The translations under genes and the position numbers were made by a program. Shown one piece after another: positions 1-6,326 of a stretch of 6,918 bases of DNA. Numbering within the stretch: the stretch's first letter is position 1; every line of letters starts with the position of its first letter. This DNA comes from Phaeodactylibacter sp964397205 (GTDB lineage: Bacteria; Bacteroidota; Bacteroidia; Chitinophagales; Saprospiraceae). The notes under the pieces are model-generated. The model worked only from the letters and a program-made list of their open reading frames with translations. It was not told where the DNA came from and did no database searches. Location: positions 1 through 6,918 of the forward strand of contig CAYNIT010000249.1 of assembly GCA_964397205.1 (NCBI GenBank). The letters run 5' to 3'.

Positions 1-35
1 CACAAAATAACTTCGCCTACTCTAGGTAACTTGTT

Positions 36-67
36 ATTGCGCGACCCCTAAGTAGTAAATTGTTTTG
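36..67 (+). promoter_or_regulatory. Weak candidate promoter for the M1 peptidase gene
   Basis: ATTG at 36-39 is followed, after 20 bp, by TTGTTTTG at 60-67. The second element matches the Bacteroidota -7 consensus TAnnTTTG except at its second base, and the spacing is right for the phylum. Transcription would begin near 73, leaving a leader of about 100 nt. No other feature is evident in 1-174. The assignment is by consensus and spacing only and is weak, because such AT-rich matches occur by chance. Confidence 0.25.
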
Positions 68-174
68 CCAACAATCAACTGCCAGTGGCAACATGATAGA
101 CTTATCCGCCCATACGGGTGAGCAGGGCAAAACAAGGCATATCGCTTATATTGTTCCAAAATCGACCCAAAGCT

Positions 175-3100
175 ATGAAACGATTGCTATTTTTTATGGC
201 CCTTATGCCGTATCTCTCGGCAGCGCAGGGCGACTACTTCCAGCAGAGCGTCGACTACCAAATTGAAGCGCGGCTGGACGATGAAGCCCACGAGCTGCAC
301 GGCTACCTGCGGATGGCCTACCACAATAACGCTCCCCGGCAGTTAGACACCCTCTACCTGCACCTTTGGCCCAACGCCTACCGCAACCGGCAAACTGCTT
401 ACGCCCGGCAGGCCCTGCGCCTGGGCAATACGGATTTCCAATTTGCTCCGCCCTCGCAGCGGGGAGGGATCGACTCCCTGGATTTCCGGCTCAACGGACG
501 GGAAGTGGACTGGGCGCACCACCCGAAGCATATCGATATTGCCATTCTGAAGCTGGAATCGCCCATTCCGAGTGGGGACAGCATCGTACTGGCCACTCCT
601 TTCAGGCTAGCTGTCCCCTACTGCTTTTCGCGGCTTGGCCGGGACGGGCAGTCCTACCAATTCACCCAGTGGTATCCTAAGCCGGCAGTGTACGATGAGG
701 AAGGCTGGCACCCTATGCCTTATTTGGATATGGGAGAGTTTTATGCTGAATTCGGCAGCTTTGATGTCCGCATCAGCCTGCCGGCCAACTACCGGGTAGC
801 CGCTACGGGCCGTTTGCAGACGGCTTCCGAACGGGAATTCCTGAGGGAGCTGGCGGCGCGGGAGAAAACTGGCGAGGAGCCGGACACCATCCCCTCCTCT
901 GCTTCTCAAATGAAGACTTTGCGCTACACTGCCGAAGGGGTGCACGATTTCGCCTGGTTTGCCGACAAACGCTTTTTGGTTGACCGGGACACGCTGCGGC
1001 TGCCCTCTGGCCGCGTAGCAGAGGCTTGGGCCTTCTACCGGCCCGGGGAATGGGAACTGTGGCAAAAAGCAGCCCATTACGTTAAGCGCGCCCTTCGCTT
1101 TTACTCCAACAAGCTTGGCGAATACCCTTACCCCCAAGCTACCGCCGTGCAGATGGCATTGGGCACCGGAGGCGGCATGGAGTACCCTATGGTCACCAAC
1201 ATCAGCGGGGGCAGCGATGCCCGCTCGCTGGACGAGGTCATCACGCACGAAGTTGGGCACAACTGGTTCTACGGCATCCTAGCTTCTAACGAGCGGGACC
1301 ATGCCTGGATGGACGAGGGGCTCAACAGCTACTACGAACAGCGCTATATGCGGCAGTACTATGGTTCGGCCGAGCCTTTTTTGCCTAAATTCCTGATGGT
1401 AGACACCAGCATGACCACTGGCCGCACGGCTTACCTCTACCAAGCCCGCCGCCGGCTCGATCAACCACCGCAGACGCCTTCCGATGAGTTTTCGCCCATC
1501 AACTACTACCTAGGGGCATATGAAAAACCGGCTCAGGCGCTCTGGCATTTGCAGGCTTACCTGGGCGAGGCGCGTTTTGACCAGGCTATGCAGGCGTACT
1601 ACCGGGCTTGGCGATTCCGGCATCCCCAGCCTGAGGATTTTCGAGCGGTTTTGGAAAGCAGCAGCGGGGAGCGCCTGGCCTGGCTATTCGACGGCATGCT
1701 ATTCTCGGAGCGCAAGATGGATTACAGCATTTCGAAAGTTAAGAAACGGGGCAGCAGGCTGGCAGTAACCCTGCGCAATCGTGGTGGTATCGACAGCCCG
1801 GTTCCGCTGGCGGCTTTTTCCGGGGAAACGATGGACAGCCTGCAGTGGGTGCCTGGCTTTTTTGGCAAAAAAACCATACGGATAAACGGCCAGGGTATAA
1901 CGCGGCTGCAGCTCGACCCGGCTAAGACTACCCTGGACTTGTACCGCAGCAACGACCGCTACGCCTTCAATGCCTGGCTGCCGAAGCTCCGATGGCCAGA
2001 GCTGCGCTTGCTGGGCGGAGTTCAGGGCAATGGGCAATCTGCCATCTTTGCCGCTCCCGCACTGGGCTGGAACAACTACGACAAAACGACGCTTGGCCTG
2101 CTGTTGTACAACCACCTTTTGCCCGAGCAGCGCCTGGAGTTCGTTGTTGCTCCAATGGTGGGCACTGCTACCGGAACCCTCAGCGGTTGGGGAAGCCTCC
2201 ATGCCAACCTCTACCCCGGGCAAGGCAATTTCATTTACCGCATGCGGCTGGGGCTGAAGGGGCGCCGCTTTTCCTACCGCCGGGTAGCCCGCTTTGGAAA
2301 GACGCTGGTTTATAACCGCCTCCAACCCTACTTGCGCTTTGATTTTGCCAGCTCGCACCGCAAGCGGCTGCGGCAAAGCTTGCTGCTCAGAGCCCTATGG
2401 GTGGAGGAAGCTACGCTAAACTTCGGGGATAACCCCCTGGAGCCAAGTGTCGGACAGCAGGATTACTTCTTGCAGGAGGCCCGCTTCACTTATGAGAACG
2501 AGCGTGTCTTGAGCCCCTACTCCTGGACCGTCGCACTGGAGCATCAAGCCTTCGAGGACATCTTCGGAGAGGATGCCCGTTACGTAAAGGCCTCGGCGGA
2601 GTGGCGCGGTACCTTCAACTACACGGAAGAGCAGGCGGTACACCTGCGGCTGTTCGGCGGCTACTTTCTGTTCAATTCATTGCGGGAATCCAACAACATC
2701 GGCCGAGCAGCTTTCAACTTGATATCGCAGGGATACAACGACTACCGCTACGATGATTTTTACCTGGGGCGTACCGACAACGAGGGCATCTGGTCCCGGC
2801 AAATCAGTACCAGGGGCGGGGCTTTCAAGAGCGTCATCGGGCAGGAGTTCAATCTCGGCCGCAGCAACAACTTCATCCTGGCGGCCAATTTCCGGGCGGA
2901 CTTGCCGCCGGATGCGCTCTTCGGCATCCCCCTGAAGCCTTACCTCGACTTGGGCTACTTCGACGATGCCCGCCCCATCAGCGGAAGGCCTACTTTTGAT
3001 GAGCAGTTCTTGTGGAGCGGCGGGCTGATGCTGTCATGGTTAGACGAGGCGGTAGCCATTTACTTCCCGCTCGTGAACGCCGGGCAGCTGGAAGACCGCC

Positions 3101-3195
3101 TGGCTGAGCGGGGCAATTACTGGCAGCGCATTGCTTTCCAAATCAATTTGAGCCGGTTCAATCCATGGGAAGCCGAGGACCGGCTGAGGTTTTAA
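175..3195 (+). CDS. Secreted M1 family metallopeptidase with C-terminal beta-barrel-like region
   Basis: A 1006-residue zinc peptidase expected to trim N-terminal residues from peptides outside the cytoplasm. Residues 1-17 form a signal peptide (MKRLL, hydrophobic core, cleavage after SAA). The M1 N-terminal domain follows, with QWYPKP at 165-170 and VHDFAW at 256-261. The catalytic domain has the substrate-binding GGMEYP at 333-338 (the GAMEN equivalent), zinc motif HEVGH at 358-362, third ligand E381 in WMDEGLNSY, and likely catalytic Tyr449 in YEKPA. All key residues are present, so it should be active. Residues ~470-600 look like a beta-sandwich linker. From ~610 to the terminal Phe, amphipathic strands alternate with polar turns, as in an outer-membrane barrel. 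The ATG at 175 is preferred over the in-frame GTG at 118 because it begins the signal peptide. The gene is monocistronic and convergent with pspC. The peptidase call is firm; the barrel call is inference. Confidence 0.93.
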   Translation: MKRLLFFMALMPYLSAAQGDYFQQSVDYQIEARLDDEAHELHGYLRMAYHNNAPRQLDTLYLHLWPNAYRNRQTAYARQALRLGNTDFQFAPPSQRGGIDSLDFRLNGREVDWAHHPKHIDIAILKLESPIPSGDSIVLATPFRLAVPYCFSRLGRDGQSYQFTQWYPKPAVYDEEGWHPMPYLDMGEFYAEFGSFDVRISLPANYRVAATGRLQTASEREFLRELAAREKTGEEPDTIPSSASQMKTLRYTAEGVHDFAWFADKRFLVDRDTLRLPSGRVAEAWAFYRPGEWELWQKAAHYVKRALRFYSNKLGEYPYPQATAVQMALGTGGGMEYPMVTNISGGSDARSLDEVITHEVGHNWFYGILASNERDHAWMDEGLNSYYEQRYMRQYYGSAEPFLPKFLMVDTSMTTGRTAYLYQARRRLDQPPQTPSDEFSPINYYLGAYEKPAQALWHLQAYLGEARFDQAMQAYYRAWRFRHPQPEDFRAVLESSSGERLAWLFDGMLFSERKMDYSISKVKKRGSRLAVTLRNRGGIDSPVPLAAFSGETMDSLQWVPGFFGKKTIRINGQGITRLQLDPAKTTLDLYRSNDRYAFNAWLPKLRWPELRLLGGVQGNGQSAIFAAPALGWNNYDKTTLGLLLYNHLLPEQRLEFVVAPMVGTATGTLSGWGSLHANLYPGQGNFIYRMRLGLKGRRFSYRRVARFGKTLVYNRLQPYLRFDFASSHRKRLRQSLLLRALWVEEATLNFGDNPLEPSVGQQDYFLQEARFTYENERVLSPYSWTVALEHQAFEDIFGEDARYVKASAEWRGTFNYTEEQAVHLRLFGGYFLFNSLRESNNIGRAAFNLISQGYNDYRYDDFYLGRTDNEGIWSRQISTRGGAFKSVIGQEFNLGRSNNFILAANFRADLPPDALFGIPLKPYLDLGYFDDARPISGRPTFDEQFLWSGGLMLSWLDEAVAIYFPLVNAGQLEDRLAERGNYWQRIAFQINLSRFNPWEAEDRLRF
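3151..3193 (+). terminator. Possible terminator overlapping the end of the M1 peptidase gene
   Basis: AGCCGGT at 3151-3157 pairs perfectly with ACCGGCT at 3179-3185. A competing tighter stem pairs AGCCG (3171-3175) with CGGCT (3181-3185) around a 5-nt loop. Both are followed by GAGG and a four-T run at 3190-3193. The element lies inside the last codons of the peptidase gene, which is the only place available because the opposing gene ends 2 bp downstream. The T tract is short, so the call is tentative. Confidence 0.3.
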
Positions 3196-3197
3196 AC

Positions 3198-4754
3198 TCA
3201 TTCTTCCTTGCAATCCAGGCATTGCAGCCCATCGGGAGTCATCTCCCAGGTACTGCCAGGATTATCGTAGAGGCGGGGACGGTGGGCAACCTTGTCGGCA
3301 TCTCGAATGAAAAATCGGGTATCCCCTTTGAGGCGAATGAACTTGCCTACCGGAACGCGCAGTTCTAAGTCGACTTCCTGAGCTCGCCACTTCGCCCCTT
3401 CAGGAATGCGGAAGTAGGGCGGCAGGACTAGGGTATTGCCCAGCTTCAAAGCTTCGTACGCCAGCGTAGACGCCAACTCTTCTGCAGCGTCAGAGTCGGG
3501 GCCGCGGGATTCCAAAAACTGGGTGAACTCAAAATCCTCCGTTTCTCCCCGGTATATACGAAAATCAAAATCGCGGCAGATCAAACCATCATCGGTCAAT
3601 ACTAGGCCGTCAAAGTCTAAAAGGGATTCTCCATCGTAGTCTGCCCCCATTTCAAGGCTCAGGGTATCGCTAGACCAACTGGAAAGGGGGACCTGACGCT
3701 CTATATCTGCTTCGTGGCTGAAGTCTCGCAAGACCATCGATAGCACAAAGAAGAAACTGATCACGTTCAGGACCCAAAACCCAGTTAATCCGGCGCGCCA
3801 TGGCTGGCTCATACGGGTACCGTAAAGCAGTCGGGTGATGGAAAGCGCTACCGAAAGCAGCAGCATTCCGATTACAATGAGCAGGTTAAAGGCACCCAGT
3901 ACGGCCAGCCATGAATGCTCCGGGAAGAAGTATTCCAAATGGGGCCAGAAAAAAATGCCCCCGCTGACCACCGCCGTCCAAGCTAGAACAAAACCGAGAA
4001 TCAGGGCCGCGCCGATCAACAACAACAGGGGCTTCCAAAGCTTGCCGAAGATATCAATGATTGCGCGCAGTATTTTACCAATGAAAGCGACTACCTCTCG
4101 AAGTATACGACTCCCTTCGCTCGCTGCTTTGGCCCCCTCGCCTTTTTTTTTACCGCCCAGTTCAGATACCTTTTGGGAAAAATGCTCCACTTCTTCTTCG
4201 ACAATCTTGCCGATGGTAGAGATATTAATGGGCTCCCCGCGCATTGCCAGGCGATCGCTAGCGGTTTTGGCCTGGGGCACAATGGCCCAGAGAATCAGAT
4301 AGGCGGGTATGCCAAAGCCGCTGGTGATGGTCAGGAGGATGAACGCCAAACGGATCCACAGTGGGTCATTAATGCCCAGGTAGGCAGCGATGCCGGCGCA
4401 AACCCCTCCGATGATCTCCTCTTCCGGATCGCGGAACAGCCGCCGCCCGGGGCGGTACTGCCGTTCTTTTGCTCGCTCCTCCTCCACAATGGGTTCCGCT
4501 CCGAAGTCCTCTGGCGTGCCCATAATAACTATGGCATTCTTGACATCTGAAATCGTCACAATCTTCCGGTTGCCCAAGCCTTCCTGGAAAAGCTCAGCCA
4601 GACGCGCTTCGATGTCGTTGGTGATTTCTTCGTAGCCGTCAGACTCGCGGAAGTGCCGGTGGATGGTTTCTAAATACCGGCGAAGGTGTTCGTAGGCGTC
4701 CTCATCTATCGTAAAGGGTACACCGCCAAGATTGATCTGCTGTACCTTATTCAT
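3198..4754 (-). CDS. PspC-domain membrane protein
   Basis: A 518-residue inner-membrane protein. Residues 1-85 are the acidic helical region often found ahead of PspC in Bacteroidota (INLGG, IDEDAYEHL, DIEARLAELF). The PspC domain spans about 104-162: RLFRDPEEEIIGGVCAGIAAYLG, split here as RLFRDP then IIGGVCAGIAAYLG, then a hydrophobic segment ending LILWAIVP. A charged Lys/Glu linker at 180-225 precedes further membrane segments near 241-266, 282-309 and 322-343. A ~175-residue C-terminal domain (344-518), probably extracytoplasmic, ends in a CLDC pair. PspC proteins belong to the phage-shock, envelope-stress response; the exact role here is unknown. The start overlaps the end of padR by 8 nt (ATGAATAA), so the two are co-transcribed and probably translationally coupled. 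The linker contains an A9 run at K202-K204. No pspA or pspB is seen nearby. Confidence 0.88.
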   Translation of the reverse strand: MNKVQQINLGGVPFTIDEDAYEHLRRYLETIHRHFRESDGYEEITNDIEARLAELFQEGLGNRKIVTISDVKNAIVIMGTPEDFGAEPIVEEERAKERQYRPGRRLFRDPEEEIIGGVCAGIAAYLGINDPLWIRLAFILLTITSGFGIPAYLILWAIVPQAKTASDRLAMRGEPINISTIGKIVEEEVEHFSQKVSELGGKKKGEGAKAASEGSRILREVVAFIGKILRAIIDIFGKLWKPLLLLIGAALILGFVLAWTAVVSGGIFFWPHLEYFFPEHSWLAVLGAFNLLIVIGMLLLSVALSITRLLYGTRMSQPWRAGLTGFWVLNVISFFFVLSMVLRDFSHEADIERQVPLSSWSSDTLSLEMGADYDGESLLDFDGLVLTDDGLICRDFDFRIYRGETEDFEFTQFLESRGPDSDAAEELASTLAYEALKLGNTLVLPPYFRIPEGAKWRAQEVDLELRVPVGKFIRLKGDTRFFIRDADKVAHRPRLYDNPGSTWEMTPDGLQCLDCKEE

Positions 4755-5109
4755 TATTGGGGATATTTTGAGTGGATTGATCGACTGCTTGTACTAGAGA
4801 TTGCCAGGTTCCCAGCAGTTCTCCTAAAAATGCGCGGCCTGTATCAGTGATGGAGTAGTACTTGCGGGGCGGCCCTTGTGTAGACTCGCGCCAGTTGTAC
4901 TGCAGCAGCCCCTGATCCTTCAGGCGGCTGAGCAAGGGGTAGAGCGTTCCTTCCACCACGATAAGCTTGGAGGCTTTCAGCTCGGCGATAATGTCCGAAG
5001 GGTAGGCTTCCTTGTTCGCCACAATGGAAAGCACGCACAGCTCCAGCACGCCGCGGCGCATCTGCCGCACAAGCTGCTTTCGGGTTTTATCTAAATCTTC
5101 GCCTTTCAT
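4747..5109 (-). CDS. PadR family transcriptional regulator
   Basis: A 120-residue DNA-binding repressor with the PadR winged helix-turn-helix. Residues 12-45 (LVRQMRRGVLELCVLSIV, then YPSDIIAEL) form the first helices. VVEGTLYPLLSRLKDQGLL at 51-69 is the recognition helix region with the family hallmark GTLYPLL, and GPPRKYYSITDTGR at 79-92 is the wing. The helix after residue 93 is the usual dimerisation element. The ATG at 5109 is chosen over an in-frame TTG at 5145 because that TTG and the codons after it form the promoter itself. The gene leads a two-gene operon with the PspC protein, a pairing common in Bacteroidota, and probably represses that operon. Its inducer cannot be read from sequence. 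Confidence 0.92.
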   Translation of the reverse strand: MKGEDLDKTRKQLVRQMRRGVLELCVLSIVANKEAYPSDIIAELKASKLIVVEGTLYPLLSRLKDQGLLQYNWRESTQGPPRKYYSITDTGRAFLGELLGTWQSLVQAVDQSTQNIPNNE

Positions 5110-5114
5110 ACGGG

Positions 5115-5145
5115 CAAATATAGGACAAAACCCAGTACTATGCAA
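5115..5145 (-). promoter_or_regulatory. padR-pspC promoter (Bacteroidota consensus)
   Basis: Read on the minus strand, TTG (5145-5143) is followed by exactly 20 bp and then TATATTTG (5122-5115), a perfect TAnnTTTG -7 element. With the box centred near -7, transcription should start around 5109-5112, at or a few bases ahead of the padR ATG at 5109. The mRNA is therefore expected to be leaderless or nearly so. The position also rules out the upstream TTG start. Confidence 0.7.
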
Positions 5146-5173
5146 TACAAAGTACTGAGCATCGCTTAGTATT
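5133..5173. promoter_or_regulatory. Probable PadR operator: inverted repeat with 17-bp phased hexamers
   Basis: CAGTACT (5133-5139) and AGTACTG (5151-5157) are a perfect 7-bp inverted repeat with an 11-bp spacer, and the spacer contains the -33 TTG of the padR promoter. Each arm carries the self-complementary hexamer AGTACT. A third copy with one mismatch, AGTATT, lies at 5168-5173, so the hexamers start at 5134, 5151 and 5168, each 17 bp apart. A dimeric regulator bound here would block RNA polymerase, which suits PadR autoregulation. The binding protein is inferred from position, not shown. Confidence 0.5.
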
Positions 5174-5202
5174 TTCGATCAATGAGTAGCGGATAGAGAC
5201 GA

Positions 5203-5454
5203 ATGCTTGAATTTGTTAGAGCGGTGAAGGTGTATACGAATACACGACCTCCTCCATACGGACATCAAAGAAGCTATTCTTAAAGAGGCCAAAGAGCAAG
5301 GTATCGAGCAGGGCGAGCGATGCCTGCAACAAAGGTTCATTGTCCGTGCCCGGGAGCGGAGCATGAAGTACCGGAAATCGCCGGCTTGGTTGGCTTACCG
5401 TAAGGAAAAGTGTTGGAGGCCATTCAACCCCTTGATGCCGGAGAAGAAGGATAG
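5203..5454 (+). pseudogene. Decayed C-terminal remnant of a Rpn/PD-(D/E)XK-type transposase
   Basis: From 5228 one frame reads RCIRIHDLLHTDIKEAI followed by LKEAKEQGIEQGE (5276-5314). The EQGIEQGE pattern is typical of the charged helical tail of Rpn/PD-(D/E)XK nuclease family transposases. From about 5362 the similarity continues one frame over as HEVPEIAGLVGLP, then a TAA at 5401-5403, then GKVLEAIQPLDAGEEG and TAG at 5452. That 'xxEIAxLxGLPxxxVxxI' ending is also typical of the family. An upstream stretch from 5203 (MLEFVRAVKVYTNT) may belong to it in yet another frame. At least one frameshift and one internal stop, with no catalytic N-terminal domain, mark it as dead. Family identity is from recalled motifs, so confidence is moderate. 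Confidence 0.42.
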
Positions 5455-5500
5455 GCGGATTGCTGATTGCTCAACTGCAGCTTAGCGGCATTCCTTTCAT

Positions 5501-5526
5501 GGGTGCCCAGCTTGCGGCGGGCACCC
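5501..5526. other. GC-rich hairpin in intergenic region
   Basis: GGGTGCCC (5501-5508) pairs perfectly with GGGCACCC (5519-5526) around a 10-nt loop that can add two inner G-C pairs. No T tract follows on either strand, so it is not a classic intrinsic terminator. It may back up the A/T-flanked hairpin at 5536-5551 as a transcription stop for the minus-strand gene ending at 5590. Confidence 0.4.
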
Positions 5527-5535
5527 TGACAACTC

Positions 5536-5551
5536 AAAAGCTTATGCTTTT
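5536..5551 (-). terminator. Possible terminator of the 196-aa secreted protein gene
   Basis: AAAAGC (5536-5541) and GCTTTT (5546-5551) form a perfect 6-bp stem with a TTAT loop. It lies about 40 nt past the stop codon of the gene ending at 5590. The T run forms part of the stem, giving a bidirectional-terminator shape. The GC part of the stem is only 2 bp, so strength is doubtful. Confidence 0.3.
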
Positions 5552-5589
5552 ATTCTTCCCAGTTGTAGAAGAACTGCTCTTTCACACTT

Positions 5590-6180
5590 TTATGGTTTGA
5601 CTGGTGCAAAACCAACTGCCTCTCCGGCACAACGCACGGCTTCTTGCAAGGCTTTCCGCTGCTTCTCTGAAAGCATAATGGTCCGCTTCTTGGTTTTGTA
5701 ACGGATGCGGATGCCTATGATACCGGAATAAGCCATACGGTAGAAAATATCGATGGGTACAACGCAGGTATGCTGGTACATGCGCATATTGGTGGTCTTG
5801 CTGAACTGCCCGCGGTCGGGAAAATTGAGGAGGGTAGTTGTAGTGGAGTCTGCAAAAGCGATGATAACATTCTTACCGGACTCAATGGGCAGGTAGTCGT
5901 ACTCCGGTGCAACAATGGTGAGGAAAAAGGAATTGATGTTGTTGCGGTCGCCCTCAACAAAGGAGAAGACGGCTTTAGCTTCGTCTATGATTTTTGGCCC
6001 GTCCGGTGTTTCGTACAGGCTGGGGATGAGCAGGCCGATGGAGACCGGCGCGGTGGTGACAAGGCGGGTGCTGTCGAAGCGGTCGGTGGTGTCAGTGGCG
6101 AATTCGCATTGTGCTTGGGCGTTTAGGGGGATTAGAAACAGCATTAATGGAAGCACGCAGCGGATCATCTTCTTCATCAT
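5590..6180 (-). CDS. Secreted protein of unknown family, 196 aa
   Basis: I do not recognise this protein. Residues 1-23 are a clear signal peptide (MMKKMIR, hydrophobic VLPLMLFLIPL, cleavage after AQA). C25 follows AQAQ, which is not a lipobox, so a soluble periplasmic or exported protein is more likely than a lipoprotein. The mature part has three cysteines (C25, C139, C184), beta-rich segments (FSFVEG, FFLTIVAPEY, NVIIAFAD, IGIRIRYKT) and a basic amphipathic C-terminal helix (SEKQRKALQEAVRCAGEAV). The beta pattern could be a single sandwich domain. The start is the ATG at 6180 or the next codon at 6177; an in-frame start at 6315 is rejected because it would place the promoter and the hairpin at 6270-6298 inside the gene. 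It has its own promoter and lies downstream of a terminator, so it is monocistronic. Confidence 0.75.
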   Translation of the reverse strand: MMKKMIRCVLPLMLFLIPLNAQAQCEFATDTTDRFDSTRLVTTAPVSIGLLIPSLYETPDGPKIIDEAKAVFSFVEGDRNNINSFFLTIVAPEYDYLPIESGKNVIIAFADSTTTTLLNFPDRGQFSKTTNMRMYQHTCVVPIDIFYRMAYSGIIGIRIRYKTKKRTIMLSEKQRKALQEAVRCAGEAVGFAPVKP

Positions 6181-6199
6181 TTGTAACGGTTGATTGGCG

Positions 6200-6230
6200 C
6201 AAAAGTAAGCTTTGTCGCAAAACAATAGAA
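6200..6230 (-). promoter_or_regulatory. Candidate promoter of the 196-aa secreted protein gene
   Basis: On the minus strand TACTTTTG (6207-6200) is a perfect TAnnTTTG -7 element. The best -33 at 20-bp spacing is TTC (6230-6228) in a T-rich run, one base off TTG. Transcription would start near 6195, giving a leader of roughly 15 nt before the ATG at 6180. This supports the shorter start. The -7 element is good and the -33 element weak. Confidence 0.5.
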
Positions 6231-6260
6231 AAACGAAATAAAAGAGATTGCATTGTGGCA

Positions 6261-6298
6261 CAACAACAAGCGGCACAGCCCGCCCGGGACTGTGCCGC
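6261..6298 (-). terminator. Strong Rho-independent terminator
   Basis: GCGGCACAG (6270-6278) pairs perfectly with CTGTGCCGC (6290-6298), a 9-bp GC-rich stem. The loop can add a further CCC/GGG stem across a bulged A. Read on the minus strand it is followed by TTGTTGTTG (6269-6261). It starts about 30 nt after the stop codon of the gene ending at 6327 and ends that transcript ahead of the next promoter. Confidence 0.72.
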
Positions 6299-6326
6299 CA
6301 TTTGCTTAGAAGCAATGCCTATGTGA

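Noticed and set aside
65..91. Inverted repeat TTGCCA / TGGCAA in the peptidase leader
   Set aside because: Only 6 bp arms with a 15-nt loop, overlapping a competing TGCC/GGCA stem; no sign of a riboswitch or regulator site.
118..174. GTG start extending the M1 peptidase by 19 residues
   Set aside because: It would put a polar stretch ahead of the signal peptide; the ATG at 175 directly begins a normal signal peptide.
60..266. 68-residue reading frame overlapping the peptidase start
   Set aside because: It overlaps the signal peptide coding region in another frame, has no recognisable protein features and spans the candidate promoter.
607..1260. 217-residue minus-strand frame inside the peptidase gene
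   Set aside because: Antisense shadow over the conserved M1 catalytic domain, produced by high GC; no domain pattern.
1858..1873. T6-GGC-A7 stretch in the peptidase gene
   Set aside because: It encodes an ordinary FFGKK segment; the A/T stem is weak and the A7 run shorter than tracts that usually slip.
1699..2376. 225-residue minus-strand frame inside the peptidase gene
   Set aside because: Antisense shadow; low-complexity Gln/Ala-rich translation with no motif.
3835..4550. Plus-strand reading frames opposite pspC
   Set aside because: Antisense to the PspC domain and membrane segments, whose protein sequence is clearly the real one.
5110..5145. TTG start giving a 132-residue PadR
   Set aside because: The extra codons coincide with a perfect promoter, and the TTG is its -33 element.
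5560..5576. CAGTT / AACTG small hairpin before the stop of the 196-aa gene
   Set aside because: A 5-bp AT-containing stem without a T tract; likely chance.
6097..6120. Lipoprotein signal in the 196-aa secreted protein
   Set aside because: The residues before Cys25 are AQAQ, which does not fit the lipobox; a signal peptidase I site after AQA fits better.
6181..6315. Upstream start giving a 241-residue version of the secreted protein
   Set aside because: It would bury a perfect -7 box and the strong hairpin at 6270-6298 and put the signal peptide in the middle of the protein.
6302..6315. TTGCT / AGCAA hairpin downstream of the Ig-like protein gene
   Set aside because: A 5-bp stem next to a much stronger terminator; probably incidental.
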